Source of the DNA: an uncultured Bacteroidota bacterium | Lineage (GTDB): Bacteria; Bacteroidota; Bacteroidia; Bacteroidales; UBA12481 | NCBI GenBank assembly: GCA_903851365.1 | Contig: CAINOB010000018.1 | Span: 41,252-105,251, forward strand | Reading direction: 5' to 3' | DNA: 64,000 nt | Shown: in pieces, positions 1 through 8,593 of the stretch | Layout of the letters: every line of letters starts with the position of its first letter | How positions within the stretch are numbered: the stretch's first letter is position 1 | Program-made: the position numbers and the translations under genes | The notes under the pieces: model-generated | Database searches by the model: none | What the model saw: only the letters and a program-made list of their open reading frames with translations | Told to the model about the DNA's origin: nothing

Positions 1-573
1 CCCTACAACCCGGAGCGCGTACATTCGGTTTTCCGCGGTTACTGGGATTACGATGGCGGCGGTTTGGGCGATATGGGACAGCATTATCTTGATCCGGTTC
101 AGTACATGCTGGGTAAGGATAATACGAGCCCGATCATGGTGGAAGTTGATGCACCTCAGCAGCATCCTGATGCCGTAGGCTCATGGAGAAGGATCGAATA
201 TACCTATGCAGATGGCTGCAAAATCATTCTTGATGGCGAGAACCGCGATAAGAATGCCGCATATATTGAAGGTCCGCTGGGTAAGATCTATAAGGGATTC
301 AAGTCTGATATTCCTAATCTTCAGAGTTTTATTGAAACCCTGCCTGATCCGGAACCTCAGATCATGACTTTTAGTGAATCCGTGAAAACCCGGACCAAAT
401 TTGCACTCAACGAGATGAACGGACATCGTTCCGCTACCATCGTCAATATGGGAATTGTTGCTGTTCGACTGGGCCGTACGCTTAAGTATGATCCTGTTAA
501 ACAGGAATTTATTGATGATGAAGGTGCCAACCGGATGATCAATCAACCGATGCGCTCACCATGGTCAATGTAA
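1..573 (+). CDS. Gfo/Idh/MocA family oxidoreductase, C-terminal part (runs off left edge)
   Basis: Frame is open from base 1 (PYNPERVHSVFRGYWDYDGGGLGDMGQHYLDPVQYMLG...), typical C-terminal region of Bacteroidota MocA-like dehydrogenases. Confidence 0.8.
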   Translation, partial: PYNPERVHSVFRGYWDYDGGGLGDMGQHYLDPVQYMLGKDNTSPIMVEVDAPQQHPDAVGSWRRIEYTYADGCKIILDGENRDKNAAYIEGPLGKIYKGFKSDIPNLQSFIETLPDPEPQIMTFSESVKTRTKFALNEMNGHRSATIVNMGIVAVRLGRTLKYDPVKQEFIDDEGANRMINQPMRSPWSM

Positions 574-576
574 CCC

Positions 577-613
577 AATGTGCTTAATGTGCTAATTTGC
601 TAATGTGATAATG
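577..613 (+). repeat. Octamer repeat AATGTGCT family
   Basis: aatgtgcttaatgtgctaatttgctaatgtgataatg. Confidence 0.8.
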
Positions 614-617
614 AAAA

Positions 618-3600
618 ATGAAAACAATTAAGACTATAATATTAAGTGTAATAGCCTCAGCGCTGATGGGCTTTTCAGTCCAGGCGCAAGATGTCCGGCT
701 GTTATCGACCAAAGTGGCCGATATTCTGGCCCAGATGCCGGCCAATGATCTGGTTCAGAGGGATAAGGCTGTTCAGAACCTGATCCAGCTGGGAGATCAG
801 GGAATCGCAGAAATCAACAAACTCATCGTTCCGGCAGGTACCGGAGATGATACCAATGCCCGCTTTGCCATCAGTGCTCTATCGATGGTGCTGGGTCAGG
901 ATGGAACGGTTCAAGAGGCCGACCGACTGATGATATCCAAGGCTTTCATTAAGGCAATGGATCAGGCTACCGACAAGGGAATTAAGTCGTTCTACATGTA
1001 CCACCTTAAGTTTTTTGCCAATGGAGAGGCTGCAGAACCGGTGGCAAAATATTTGTCGGACGAATATCTGGTTGAACCAGCCGCAGCTGTTTTGGTTGGA
1101 ATGAAAAACCATCCGGGTATGAAAGCTTTAAAGATGGCTCTGCCCGAAATGAAAGGAAAGTGCCAGATGGTTGTAGTGAAAGGATTAGGCGATTATGGTG
1201 CTGCCTGTGCCGATTCTGCCATCCGTTCATTGGCCAATACCACTGATCCGAAATTGAAGAAAATAGTACTTTATGCTCTGTCACAGATAGGAGCAAAAGA
1301 ATCAGCCGAAGTTATGGTGAATGCTGCCAAGCAGGTGAAATTTGCCTACGAACCAACCGAGGCCACACGCTCACTGGTCAGATTTACCGATAACCTGGCA
1401 AAATCGGGCGAAGCCGTCATGACAAAAAGGATCTGCAACATATTGGTTAAGGAATGCCAGAGTGTTGATAATAACTCCAATGCATTGGCTGCTATGGAAG
1501 TCATGACCAAAAACTATGGTTTTGAAGCCCTGGATATGCTGATAGCCGCCGTTGACAATTCCGACATGAAATACCGTGCCGGGGCTCTGCGGCAGGCAGC
1601 AAATATTAAAGATATCGCAGCTGTTAGAAAATGGATTGACAAAGCGAATACTGCTCAGCCTGAAGTTGCCGCTGAGATCACCGCCATGCTGAGCCAGATT
1701 GGTGACCCCGTTGCGCTGCCATTCTTCCGCAAGGCTGCCGTATCGGACAGTCCTGTTATGAGAAGCGCTGCTCTGCTTGCACTGGTTAAGATGCAGGGTA
1801 AAGAAGTTTTGCCGATGGTTCTTGCTGACCTTAAAAAAGCAACAGGCGCTGAGCTAGATGTATGTGCATCGACGCTGAATACTATTGTTGGACTGAAACA
1901 AATCGATCAGGTAGCTGCCGCTTTGGATGAGGTTCCTGTGATTGCGAAACCGGTTCTGATCAACCTGATCGGAGCTCGCAAGGCAACTGCCCAGTTTGAT
2001 AAAATTTTAAAGCTTACTGCTGATGCTGATCCGGCTGTTTCGGCTGCTGCATACAAAGTGCTTCCATTGGTTTCCACCGCTGCAAATACAGCTGCTCTTA
2101 TCAGTCTGCTTGAAACGACCAAGAACCCGGCCTCGGTTACCAATGTTCAGGATGCATTGGTGTCGACTGCCCTGACTGTTAGTAATCAAAATGATAGAAC
2201 CAAAGCGCTCATCGAAGCTTATAAAACAAAAAAGGCGCTAAAAGAAAAACTGCTGGGAGTGCTGCCACGAATCGGTGGTGATGAAGCCCTGAAGCTTATC
2301 AGTGCTGAATTCACAGCACAAAAAGGTGCATCAAAAGATCAGGCCTTTGCAGCTCTGACCAAGTGGAAAGATACCAAGGCTTGCGATCAGCTTTTTGCTA
2401 TTGCATCAGCGGGACCTGAAAAATATAAAGCAGAAGCGTTTACTGCCTATGTTGGTAAAATATCGAAATCCAAAATTAATGCAGATCAGAAATTGCTTCT
2501 CCTCCGCAAGGTGATGGTTTTGGCCGGCACCCCTGATCAGAAAAAGCTGGTGATCCAGGGACTCGATGGCAACCGTACCTTCTTAACACTCGTATACGTT
2601 TCTAAATATCTGGATGATAAAGATATCCAGAACGTTGCCGCTCATGTTGCCATGGGTATTGCCATGCCGCCTTCGGGAACGAAAGAAGGCATGTACGGAG
2701 AAACGGTTAAAGGAATTCTGACAAAGTGTATTGCTGTGATCAGTGGCGAAGAGAGTGATTATGCAAAGGAAAATATGCGTAACTGGCTTGCCGCCATGCC
2801 AAAAGATGCTGGTTTTGTGCCGATGTTCAACGGTAAGGATCTTTCCGGATGGCAGGGCCTGGTCGAAAACCCCATTGCCCGTGCAAAAATGTCGAAAGAT
2901 GAGCTAGCCCAGAAACAGAAAGCCGTGGATGCAACTATTGGTGAAAGCTGGTCGGTTAAAGACGGAATGATCGTTTTCAATGGCAAGGGAAATAATCTCT
3001 GCTCAACAAAAGATTACGGCGATTTTGAAATGTGGGTCGACTGGAGAATCACCAAAGATGGCGACAGTGGCATCTATCTGCGTGGTTCGCCACAGGTTCA
3101 GATCTGGGATACTACCCGTCATGATGTCGGAGCGCAGGTTGGATCAGGCGGTTTGTACAACAACCAGAAAAATCCATCAAAACCCACCCAGGTAGCGGAT
3201 AATCTTGTTAATGACTGGAATACTTTCTATATCAAGATGGTAGGCGAAAAGGTTACGGTAAAACTTAACGGTATTACGGTGGTGGACAATGTAACTCTTG
3301 AGAATTACTGGGATCGCAGCATCCCAATTTTCCCGAAAGGCGCTATTGAGCTGCAGGCCCATGGTACCAATCTTGGATTCCGCGATATTTATGTAAGGGA
3401 AATCAAGAGCGAAGATTACGGTCTGACAGTCGCAGAACAGGCAGATGGGTTTGTTGCTTTGTTTAACGGCAAAAATCTGGATGGCTGGGTTGGGAACAAG
3501 ACAGATTATACGGTCGACAACAATGAGATAGCGGTTGCGCCTGCAGCAGGTGGCGGATCAGGCAACATGTACACGGAAAAGGAATATTCTGATTTTATTT

Positions 3601-4022
3601 TCCGGTTTGAATATCAGCTCACTCCTGGTGCCAATAATGGTATCGGCATACGTGCTCCTTTGGAGGGTGATGCTGCCTATGTTGGAATGGAAATTCAGGT
3701 GCTCGACAATACGGCGCCGGTATATGCCAACCTGCAGAAATATCAGTATCACGGTTCGGTTTACGGGGTGATTCCCGCACGCCGCGAGTTTGCGAAACCT
3801 CTGGGTGAATGGAACGAAGAGGAGATCTGGATTCAGGGAACGCATATCAAGGTGACACTGAACGGAACAGTTATCGTTGATGGAGACATTGCTGAAGCCA
3901 GCAAGAACGGCACTATCGACCATAACCAGCATCCGGGTTTGAAAAACGCTAAAGGACACATCGGATTTCTGGGGCACGGGTCGGTCCTGCGGTTCAGGAA
4001 TGTGCGGATTAAGACGTTATAG
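618..4022 (+). CDS. HEAT-repeat protein with two C-terminal DUF1080 (3-keto-disaccharide hydrolase-like) domains, secreted
   Basis: Signal peptide MKTIKTIILSVIASALMGFSVQAQ; alpha-repeat region; two copies of the 'F.PMFNGKDLSGW... / FVALFNGKNLDGW...GDSGIYLRG / NNGIGIRAP...FRDIYVREI' pattern. Confidence 0.85.
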   Translation: MKTIKTIILSVIASALMGFSVQAQDVRLLSTKVADILAQMPANDLVQRDKAVQNLIQLGDQGIAEINKLIVPAGTGDDTNARFAISALSMVLGQDGTVQEADRLMISKAFIKAMDQATDKGIKSFYMYHLKFFANGEAAEPVAKYLSDEYLVEPAAAVLVGMKNHPGMKALKMALPEMKGKCQMVVVKGLGDYGAACADSAIRSLANTTDPKLKKIVLYALSQIGAKESAEVMVNAAKQVKFAYEPTEATRSLVRFTDNLAKSGEAVMTKRICNILVKECQSVDNNSNALAAMEVMTKNYGFEALDMLIAAVDNSDMKYRAGALRQAANIKDIAAVRKWIDKANTAQPEVAAEITAMLSQIGDPVALPFFRKAAVSDSPVMRSAALLALVKMQGKEVLPMVLADLKKATGAELDVCASTLNTIVGLKQIDQVAAALDEVPVIAKPVLINLIGARKATAQFDKILKLTADADPAVSAAAYKVLPLVSTAANTAALISLLETTKNPASVTNVQDALVSTALTVSNQNDRTKALIEAYKTKKALKEKLLGVLPRIGGDEALKLISAEFTAQKGASKDQAFAALTKWKDTKACDQLFAIASAGPEKYKAEAFTAYVGKISKSKINADQKLLLLRKVMVLAGTPDQKKLVIQGLDGNRTFLTLVYVSKYLDDKDIQNVAAHVAMGIAMPPSGTKEGMYGETVKGILTKCIAVISGEESDYAKENMRNWLAAMPKDAGFVPMFNGKDLSGWQGLVENPIARAKMSKDELAQKQKAVDATIGESWSVKDGMIVFNGKGNNLCSTKDYGDFEMWVDWRITKDGDSGIYLRGSPQVQIWDTTRHDVGAQVGSGGLYNNQKNPSKPTQVADNLVNDWNTFYIKMVGEKVTVKLNGITVVDNVTLENYWDRSIPIFPKGAIELQAHGTNLGFRDIYVREIKSEDYGLTVAEQADGFVALFNGKNLDGWVGNKTDYTVDNNEIAVAPAAGGGSGNMYTEKEYSDFIFRFEYQLTPGANNGIGIRAPLEGDAAYVGMEIQVLDNTAPVYANLQKYQYHGSVYGVIPARREFAKPLGEWNEEEIWIQGTHIKVTLNGTVIVDGDIAEASKNGTIDHNQHPGLKNAKGHIGFLGHGSVLRFRNVRIKTL

Positions 4023-4031
4023 CGCAGAAAT

Positions 4032-4167
4032 GGCAGAGGGCAAAAGGCAGAAGGCATAAATTAGTAAAAAGAAATAGGTTTTAAGAAATAATTAATAATC
4101 AGATTAATAGCGCCTTATAGCTTAATTCTTATTACTAATTTATGCCTTTTGCCTTTTGCCCTCTGCC
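4032..4167. repeat. Inverted repeat pair, 36-nt arms (4032-4067 and 4132-4167), one mismatch, 64-nt spacer
   Basis: ggcagagggcaaaaggcagaaggcataaattagtaa versus reverse complement of ttactaatttatgccttttgccttttgccctctgcc. Confidence 0.9.
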
Positions 4168-4183
4168 TTATTCCTGTTACACG

Positions 4184-4672
4184 ATGAATGATTCGCCTGC
4201 CATCCGCACCCGCCTGAATCCCTCTGATATCAGCGAAATCGTGCGTTATCATGATGAGTATTATGCGGCTAATTATGGGTTTAACCATGATTTCGGCAGG
4301 TACGTGCTGGGACCGCTGACTGAGTTTTTTGAGCGGAACTCTCCCGATGAAAGAATCTGGCTGCTGGAAAATCAATCGGGTTTAAAGGGTTGTGTGGCAT
4401 TGGTCAGGAATTCGGATGAGGAGTCTCAGCTGAGGTGGTTTTATGTTGATGAATCGCTCCGCGGGCAAGGATATGGGCAGCAGTTAATAAACCTTTTGAT
4501 CACCTTTGCCGTTGAAAAGAATTATCAGCGGATCATCCTTTGGACAGTCAGCCTGTTGGATGAGGCCCGGAGGGTTTATGAACGGAACGGATTTAAGCTC
4601 GAAGAAGAACACCTTTCTCAGGTTTGGGGAAAGGAGTTGTTAGAGCAGAAATTTGTGAAGACAATTTGCTAA
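4184..4672 (+). CDS. GNAT family N-acetyltransferase
   Basis: LRWFYVDESLRGQGYGQQLINLLI...RVYERNGFKLEEE; the upstream ATG at 4142 lies inside the inverted repeat, so the start at 4184 is preferred. Confidence 0.85.
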   Translation: MNDSPAIRTRLNPSDISEIVRYHDEYYAANYGFNHDFGRYVLGPLTEFFERNSPDERIWLLENQSGLKGCVALVRNSDEESQLRWFYVDESLRGQGYGQQLINLLITFAVEKNYQRIILWTVSLLDEARRVYERNGFKLEEEHLSQVWGKELLEQKFVKTIC

Positions 4673-4719
4673 TTTGACAATTTGCTAATTTGCTAATTCG
4701 ACAATTTGACAATTTGTTG
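4662..4719 (+). repeat. Octamer repeat AATTTGCT/AATTTGAC family
   Basis: AATTTGCT AATTTGAC AATTTGCT AATTTGCT AATTCGAC AATTTGAC AATTTGTT. Confidence 0.9.
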
Positions 4720-4741
4720 GTGTATTGATTGGGAATGAATT

Positions 4742-5173
4742 ATGGATCTAAAAGATTTTATCATCAGATTGCTGGTGGCAATGCTTTCCGGAATCCTGAT
4801 CGGGCTGGAGAGGCAGATTCACCACAAGAGTGCCGGAATGCGGACTAATGCGCTTGTGGCAATGGGTTCCGCTATTTTTGTCATGATATCCTTTCAGATA
4901 ACTGCGGAGAAAGGTGGCGATTCAACCAGGATAATCGGTCAGATAGTTACAGGCATCGGCTTCCTTGGAGCAGGCGTCATTCTCCATCAGGGAATGAATA
5001 TCCAGGGCCTGACCACGGCTGCTACCATCTGGTGCAGCTCAGGTATCGGGTGCCTTGCTGCAACAGGTTATTTTGCGGAGGTTGCAGTTGCCGTGGTTGC
5101 TGTTATATTTGTCAACGTTTTCGTTCGCCTTTTAGATGATTGGATACGAAAACCGGAAAGCCACGAAACATGA
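4742..5173 (+). CDS. MgtC/SapB family protein
   Basis: LLVAMLSGILIGLERQIHHKSAGMRTNALVAMGSAIFVM...GFLGAGVIL. Confidence 0.9.
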   Translation: MDLKDFIIRLLVAMLSGILIGLERQIHHKSAGMRTNALVAMGSAIFVMISFQITAEKGGDSTRIIGQIVTGIGFLGAGVILHQGMNIQGLTTAATIWCSSGIGCLAATGYFAEVAVAVVAVIFVNVFVRLLDDWIRKPESHET

Positions 5174-5958
5174 TAGAGACGGATTTACCTGTAAAGCAAA
5201 ATATTGGTTTCAAACCCGGAACAGGCATTCTTTGGCTTCTCATAACATTGGCTCTGTCGTTACCGCTGGTATCCACTGCCCAGAATTCGCGATTCAAACC
5301 TTTTAATCCGGATGATTCGGTTTATCTGGTAACCGGCAAAAAGTTGATTATCCCAACAGTCCTGATGGCTTATGGCTTTGGCCAATTTATGGTTGAGCCC
5401 ATCAGGAGCCTAAACCTGAATATCAGGAATCAGATTGTCAGCAAAGTTTCACAACCCTTTCATTTAGATAATTATTCGCAGTATGCGCCTGCAGTGGCTG
5501 TTTATGGGTTGAATTTTCTGGGAGTTAAGGGGAAGCATAATTTTATTGATCGCTCGGTGATCATTGCAACAGCAGCAGTCATCATGGGGGTATCGGTTGA
5601 GGGGATGAAAACCATTACCCATGTTGCGCGGCCTGACGGATCAGGCTTTGATGCTTTCCCATCGGGTCATACCGCAACGGCCTTTACCTGTGCGGAATTT
5701 TTATATCAGGAATATAAGGATGTATCTATCTGGTATGGTATTGCAGGTTATACAGTGGCTGCCGGAACGGGTTTTCTAAGGATGTACAACAACCGTCATT
5801 GGCTCACCGACGTTGTGGCCGGAGCAGGATTCGGCATCCTGAGCACAAAATTGGCTTACTGGGTTTTTCCAAAAATCAGGAAACTTTATTCCAAGGATAT
5901 TAAAATCAGTTTCTCCTTGATCCCTCCTATAGATTTCAGTCATGGCCCGGTTCGATAA
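5170..5958 (+). CDS. PAP2-family phosphatase
   Basis: Motifs K..THVARPDGSG, FPSGHTATAF, RMYNNRHWLTDVVAG; ORF opens at 5140, ATG at 5170 overlaps the mgtC stop. Confidence 0.88.
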   Translation: MIETDLPVKQNIGFKPGTGILWLLITLALSLPLVSTAQNSRFKPFNPDDSVYLVTGKKLIIPTVLMAYGFGQFMVEPIRSLNLNIRNQIVSKVSQPFHLDNYSQYAPAVAVYGLNFLGVKGKHNFIDRSVIIATAAVIMGVSVEGMKTITHVARPDGSGFDAFPSGHTATAFTCAEFLYQEYKDVSIWYGIAGYTVAAGTGFLRMYNNRHWLTDVVAGAGFGILSTKLAYWVFPKIRKLYSKDIKISFSLIPPIDFSHGPVR

Positions 5959-8593
5959 ATTATTGAGCCCATTTAGTGCCCTGCGTGAGAAACTATTTGC
6001 ACGATTATATGTAGCCCAGGCTGTCAGTCTGTTGGGCGATGCAGTCACCTGGCTGGGTATTGCCCTACTGGCCTTTGAATTCGGGGGCGACCATTCGGCC
6101 CGTATCCTTTCTATAGCCCTGACGCTAAGGGTAACAGCCTACATTATTTTTGGTCCGTATGCGGGTGTGCTGGCTGATCGTATCGACCGGAAAAAGATAT
6201 TGTATACCACCCATTTTATCAGGATGGCCATAGTCGCGACATTGCCATTTGTTCATTCTCTTTGGCAATTGTATGTGCTGATATTCCTGTTGAATATTTT
6301 CCACGCCTTTTTTACCCCTGCATTTAAATCAGCTATACCACAGGTGATTGCCAACAGGGAAAATTATTCCAATGCCATTATTTTATCAAACGGAACCTGG
6401 CAGCTGTTAGGCATGCTCGGACCGGGACTGGCTGGCGGTTTGGCTGCCTTTTTGGGAGCCCGGCAAATATTCTTTTTTGATGCGGTAACATTCGTAGTTG
6501 CTGCTTTTCTGATTCTGGCTATACCTGGAAAACTGATTGCCGGAAAAGTTCCGGCTACTACTCAGCTGCGGGTAAGCGTTTGGAAGGATATCACCATCGG
6601 TACCAGACTGCTATTCAAGAGCCGGCCACTGCGGTTTGCGGTGATGATTGAAATGATCATCGCAATTGCCGGTGCCCAGATTTTTGTCAATACCGTAGGA
6701 TTAGTGAAAGGAGGGATGGGATATAACGATCAGTATTATGGCTATGTGATGATGGCCTTTGGAATCGGGGCAACACTGGCCGCGTTCTTTTCCAATACCA
6801 TCGACAGAAGTAAGAATAAGCGGTTCTTGCTTTTATTGGCGGCAACTCTCATAATATCTGCCATTTCGTTTGCCAATTTTGTGCCATATCCAGTTCTTTT
6901 ATTCTTATGGATATTTGCTGGACTGGGGCAGGGCTTCACTTATCTTCCTTCACAAATCATGGTTGCCGAGACTATACCGATTCACGAGCAGGGAAGAGTT
7001 TATGGAGCCCATTTTGCATGGATACACTTGTTCTGGGGGTTTGGATACATACTTGCGGGAATTACCGGAAGTTATTTTAATTCACGCGAATTCCTGGCCG
7101 GGGGAGCCATTTCTCTTATTCTTTTTCTGATAGCTGTCGCAACATCTCTCGGGAAATCAAAAAGCTTACTGATCCTTTTCGCTCTAGGTTTGGTATTTTC
7201 AGCTTGCGACAAAAACCATGCACCGGTAATTTCTGGCGTGGTGTGCACACCGGAGACCCGAAGTGCTGGTACACTTTTTACCTTAAGAGCCACCGCTTCC
7301 GACGAGGACTTCGATATTCTCACCTATCACTGGAGTGCGGGGGGAGGGGTTTTTACTGATTCGGCTAACCAGTGGCAGACCAAGTGGAAATCGCCGGTTG
7401 ATGGGAATGGCAAAACTTACACCCCGAGAATTACAGCATCTGATGGAAAGGCGGAGACTTCCTTCGACTATCCGATCCAGCTTTCGGAACCCGTCTTTGG
7501 TGATGTATCAGGATTTGCCTACTTCAATAATTGCACGATTCCGGTGGCTGGCGCTTTAATCTCGTTAGATGATAAAACGTCGCTTACTGATTCCACGGGA
7601 TATTTTGAATTGACGGATATCCCGGTCGGCAACTGTTCCATCAAGGCAACCAAGGCAGATTTTTCTCCGGCTCAGATCAGCGTGACAATCATGAAATCAG
7701 TCAATCTGAAAGTCAGGATTCCGATGATCTCAGTTCTTTATACCAGTAAATTGTCGGGCATTGTAAAGGGACAGGATAGTTTGCCCATTGGCGGAGCTAC
7801 TGTGACCATGCTGAATCCTGATAAAACAGAGAGTAAATTAACAGCAGTAACCAATGCTGCAGGATTTTACAGGATCTGGTATGTGCCACTCGGCCAAAGG
7901 AATATTGTTGCCCGTAAAGCCCAGACTGAAGAATTTGGATTTGCTGAGGTATCGCTGAATCTGGCGATTAACCTTCCCGACTATCTGCTCGACATTGAAA
8001 TGAGAAAATATAATCTCATGGGTACCTTCTCCGACAACCGCGACCAGCATCAATACGGATATAAAATTTATGGTGGGCAAACCTGGATGACCGAGAATCT
8101 TTCGTATCTGCCAACGGTTAATCCGGCAAAGGATGCCTCTGATAATATCGCGTATTATTATGTATACGGTTACGAAGGCAAGAATGTGGATGAAGCAAAA
8201 GCAACCTCAAATTTTACCAGCTATGGTGTATTATATAATTGGGCTGCCTCGCAGAAGGCCTGTCCGCTCGGCTGGCACCTGCCCAGTGATGTGGAATGGA
8301 AGATCCTGGAAAATTATCTGGGTTCCGATGCCGGTGTCCGAATGAAGTCAGCTTCAGGCTGGTATAATCACGGTAACGGTTCGAATCTGAGTGGATTTAA
8401 TGCATATCCTGCCGGCTCACGCGATGATGCTAACGGATTTAATGGACTGGAACATCTGACAGTATTCTGGTCGAATACAATCGTTATTGGCCGGGGTGCC
8501 TGGAGCCGCTCGTTTTATAACGATGATAATGTCGTCCATCATTTTACCAATGCCCTGAAATCCGGCTCGTCGATCAGGTGCATGAAAGATTAG
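5942..8593 (+). CDS. MFS transporter (aa ~1-400) in frame with a lipoprotein carrying Ig/carboxypeptidase-regulatory-like repeats and a FISUMP domain
   Basis: N-terminal MFS (GDAVTWLGIALLAFEF...GVLADRIDRKKILY); then KSKSLLILFALGLVFSAC lipobox; C-terminal TWMTENLSYL...ACPLGWHLPSDVEW...SIRCMKD. Confidence 0.8.
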   Translation: MARFDKLLSPFSALREKLFARLYVAQAVSLLGDAVTWLGIALLAFEFGGDHSARILSIALTLRVTAYIIFGPYAGVLADRIDRKKILYTTHFIRMAIVATLPFVHSLWQLYVLIFLLNIFHAFFTPAFKSAIPQVIANRENYSNAIILSNGTWQLLGMLGPGLAGGLAAFLGARQIFFFDAVTFVVAAFLILAIPGKLIAGKVPATTQLRVSVWKDITIGTRLLFKSRPLRFAVMIEMIIAIAGAQIFVNTVGLVKGGMGYNDQYYGYVMMAFGIGATLAAFFSNTIDRSKNKRFLLLLAATLIISAISFANFVPYPVLLFLWIFAGLGQGFTYLPSQIMVAETIPIHEQGRVYGAHFAWIHLFWGFGYILAGITGSYFNSREFLAGGAISLILFLIAVATSLGKSKSLLILFALGLVFSACDKNHAPVISGVVCTPETRSAGTLFTLRATASDEDFDILTYHWSAGGGVFTDSANQWQTKWKSPVDGNGKTYTPRITASDGKAETSFDYPIQLSEPVFGDVSGFAYFNNCTIPVAGALISLDDKTSLTDSTGYFELTDIPVGNCSIKATKADFSPAQISVTIMKSVNLKVRIPMISVLYTSKLSGIVKGQDSLPIGGATVTMLNPDKTESKLTAVTNAAGFYRIWYVPLGQRNIVARKAQTEEFGFAEVSLNLAINLPDYLLDIEMRKYNLMGTFSDNRDQHQYGYKIYGGQTWMTENLSYLPTVNPAKDASDNIAYYYVYGYEGKNVDEAKATSNFTSYGVLYNWAASQKACPLGWHLPSDVEWKILENYLGSDAGVRMKSASGWYNHGNGSNLSGFNAYPAGSRDDANGFNGLEHLTVFWSNTIVIGRGAWSRSFYNDDNVVHHFTNALKSGSSIRCMKD

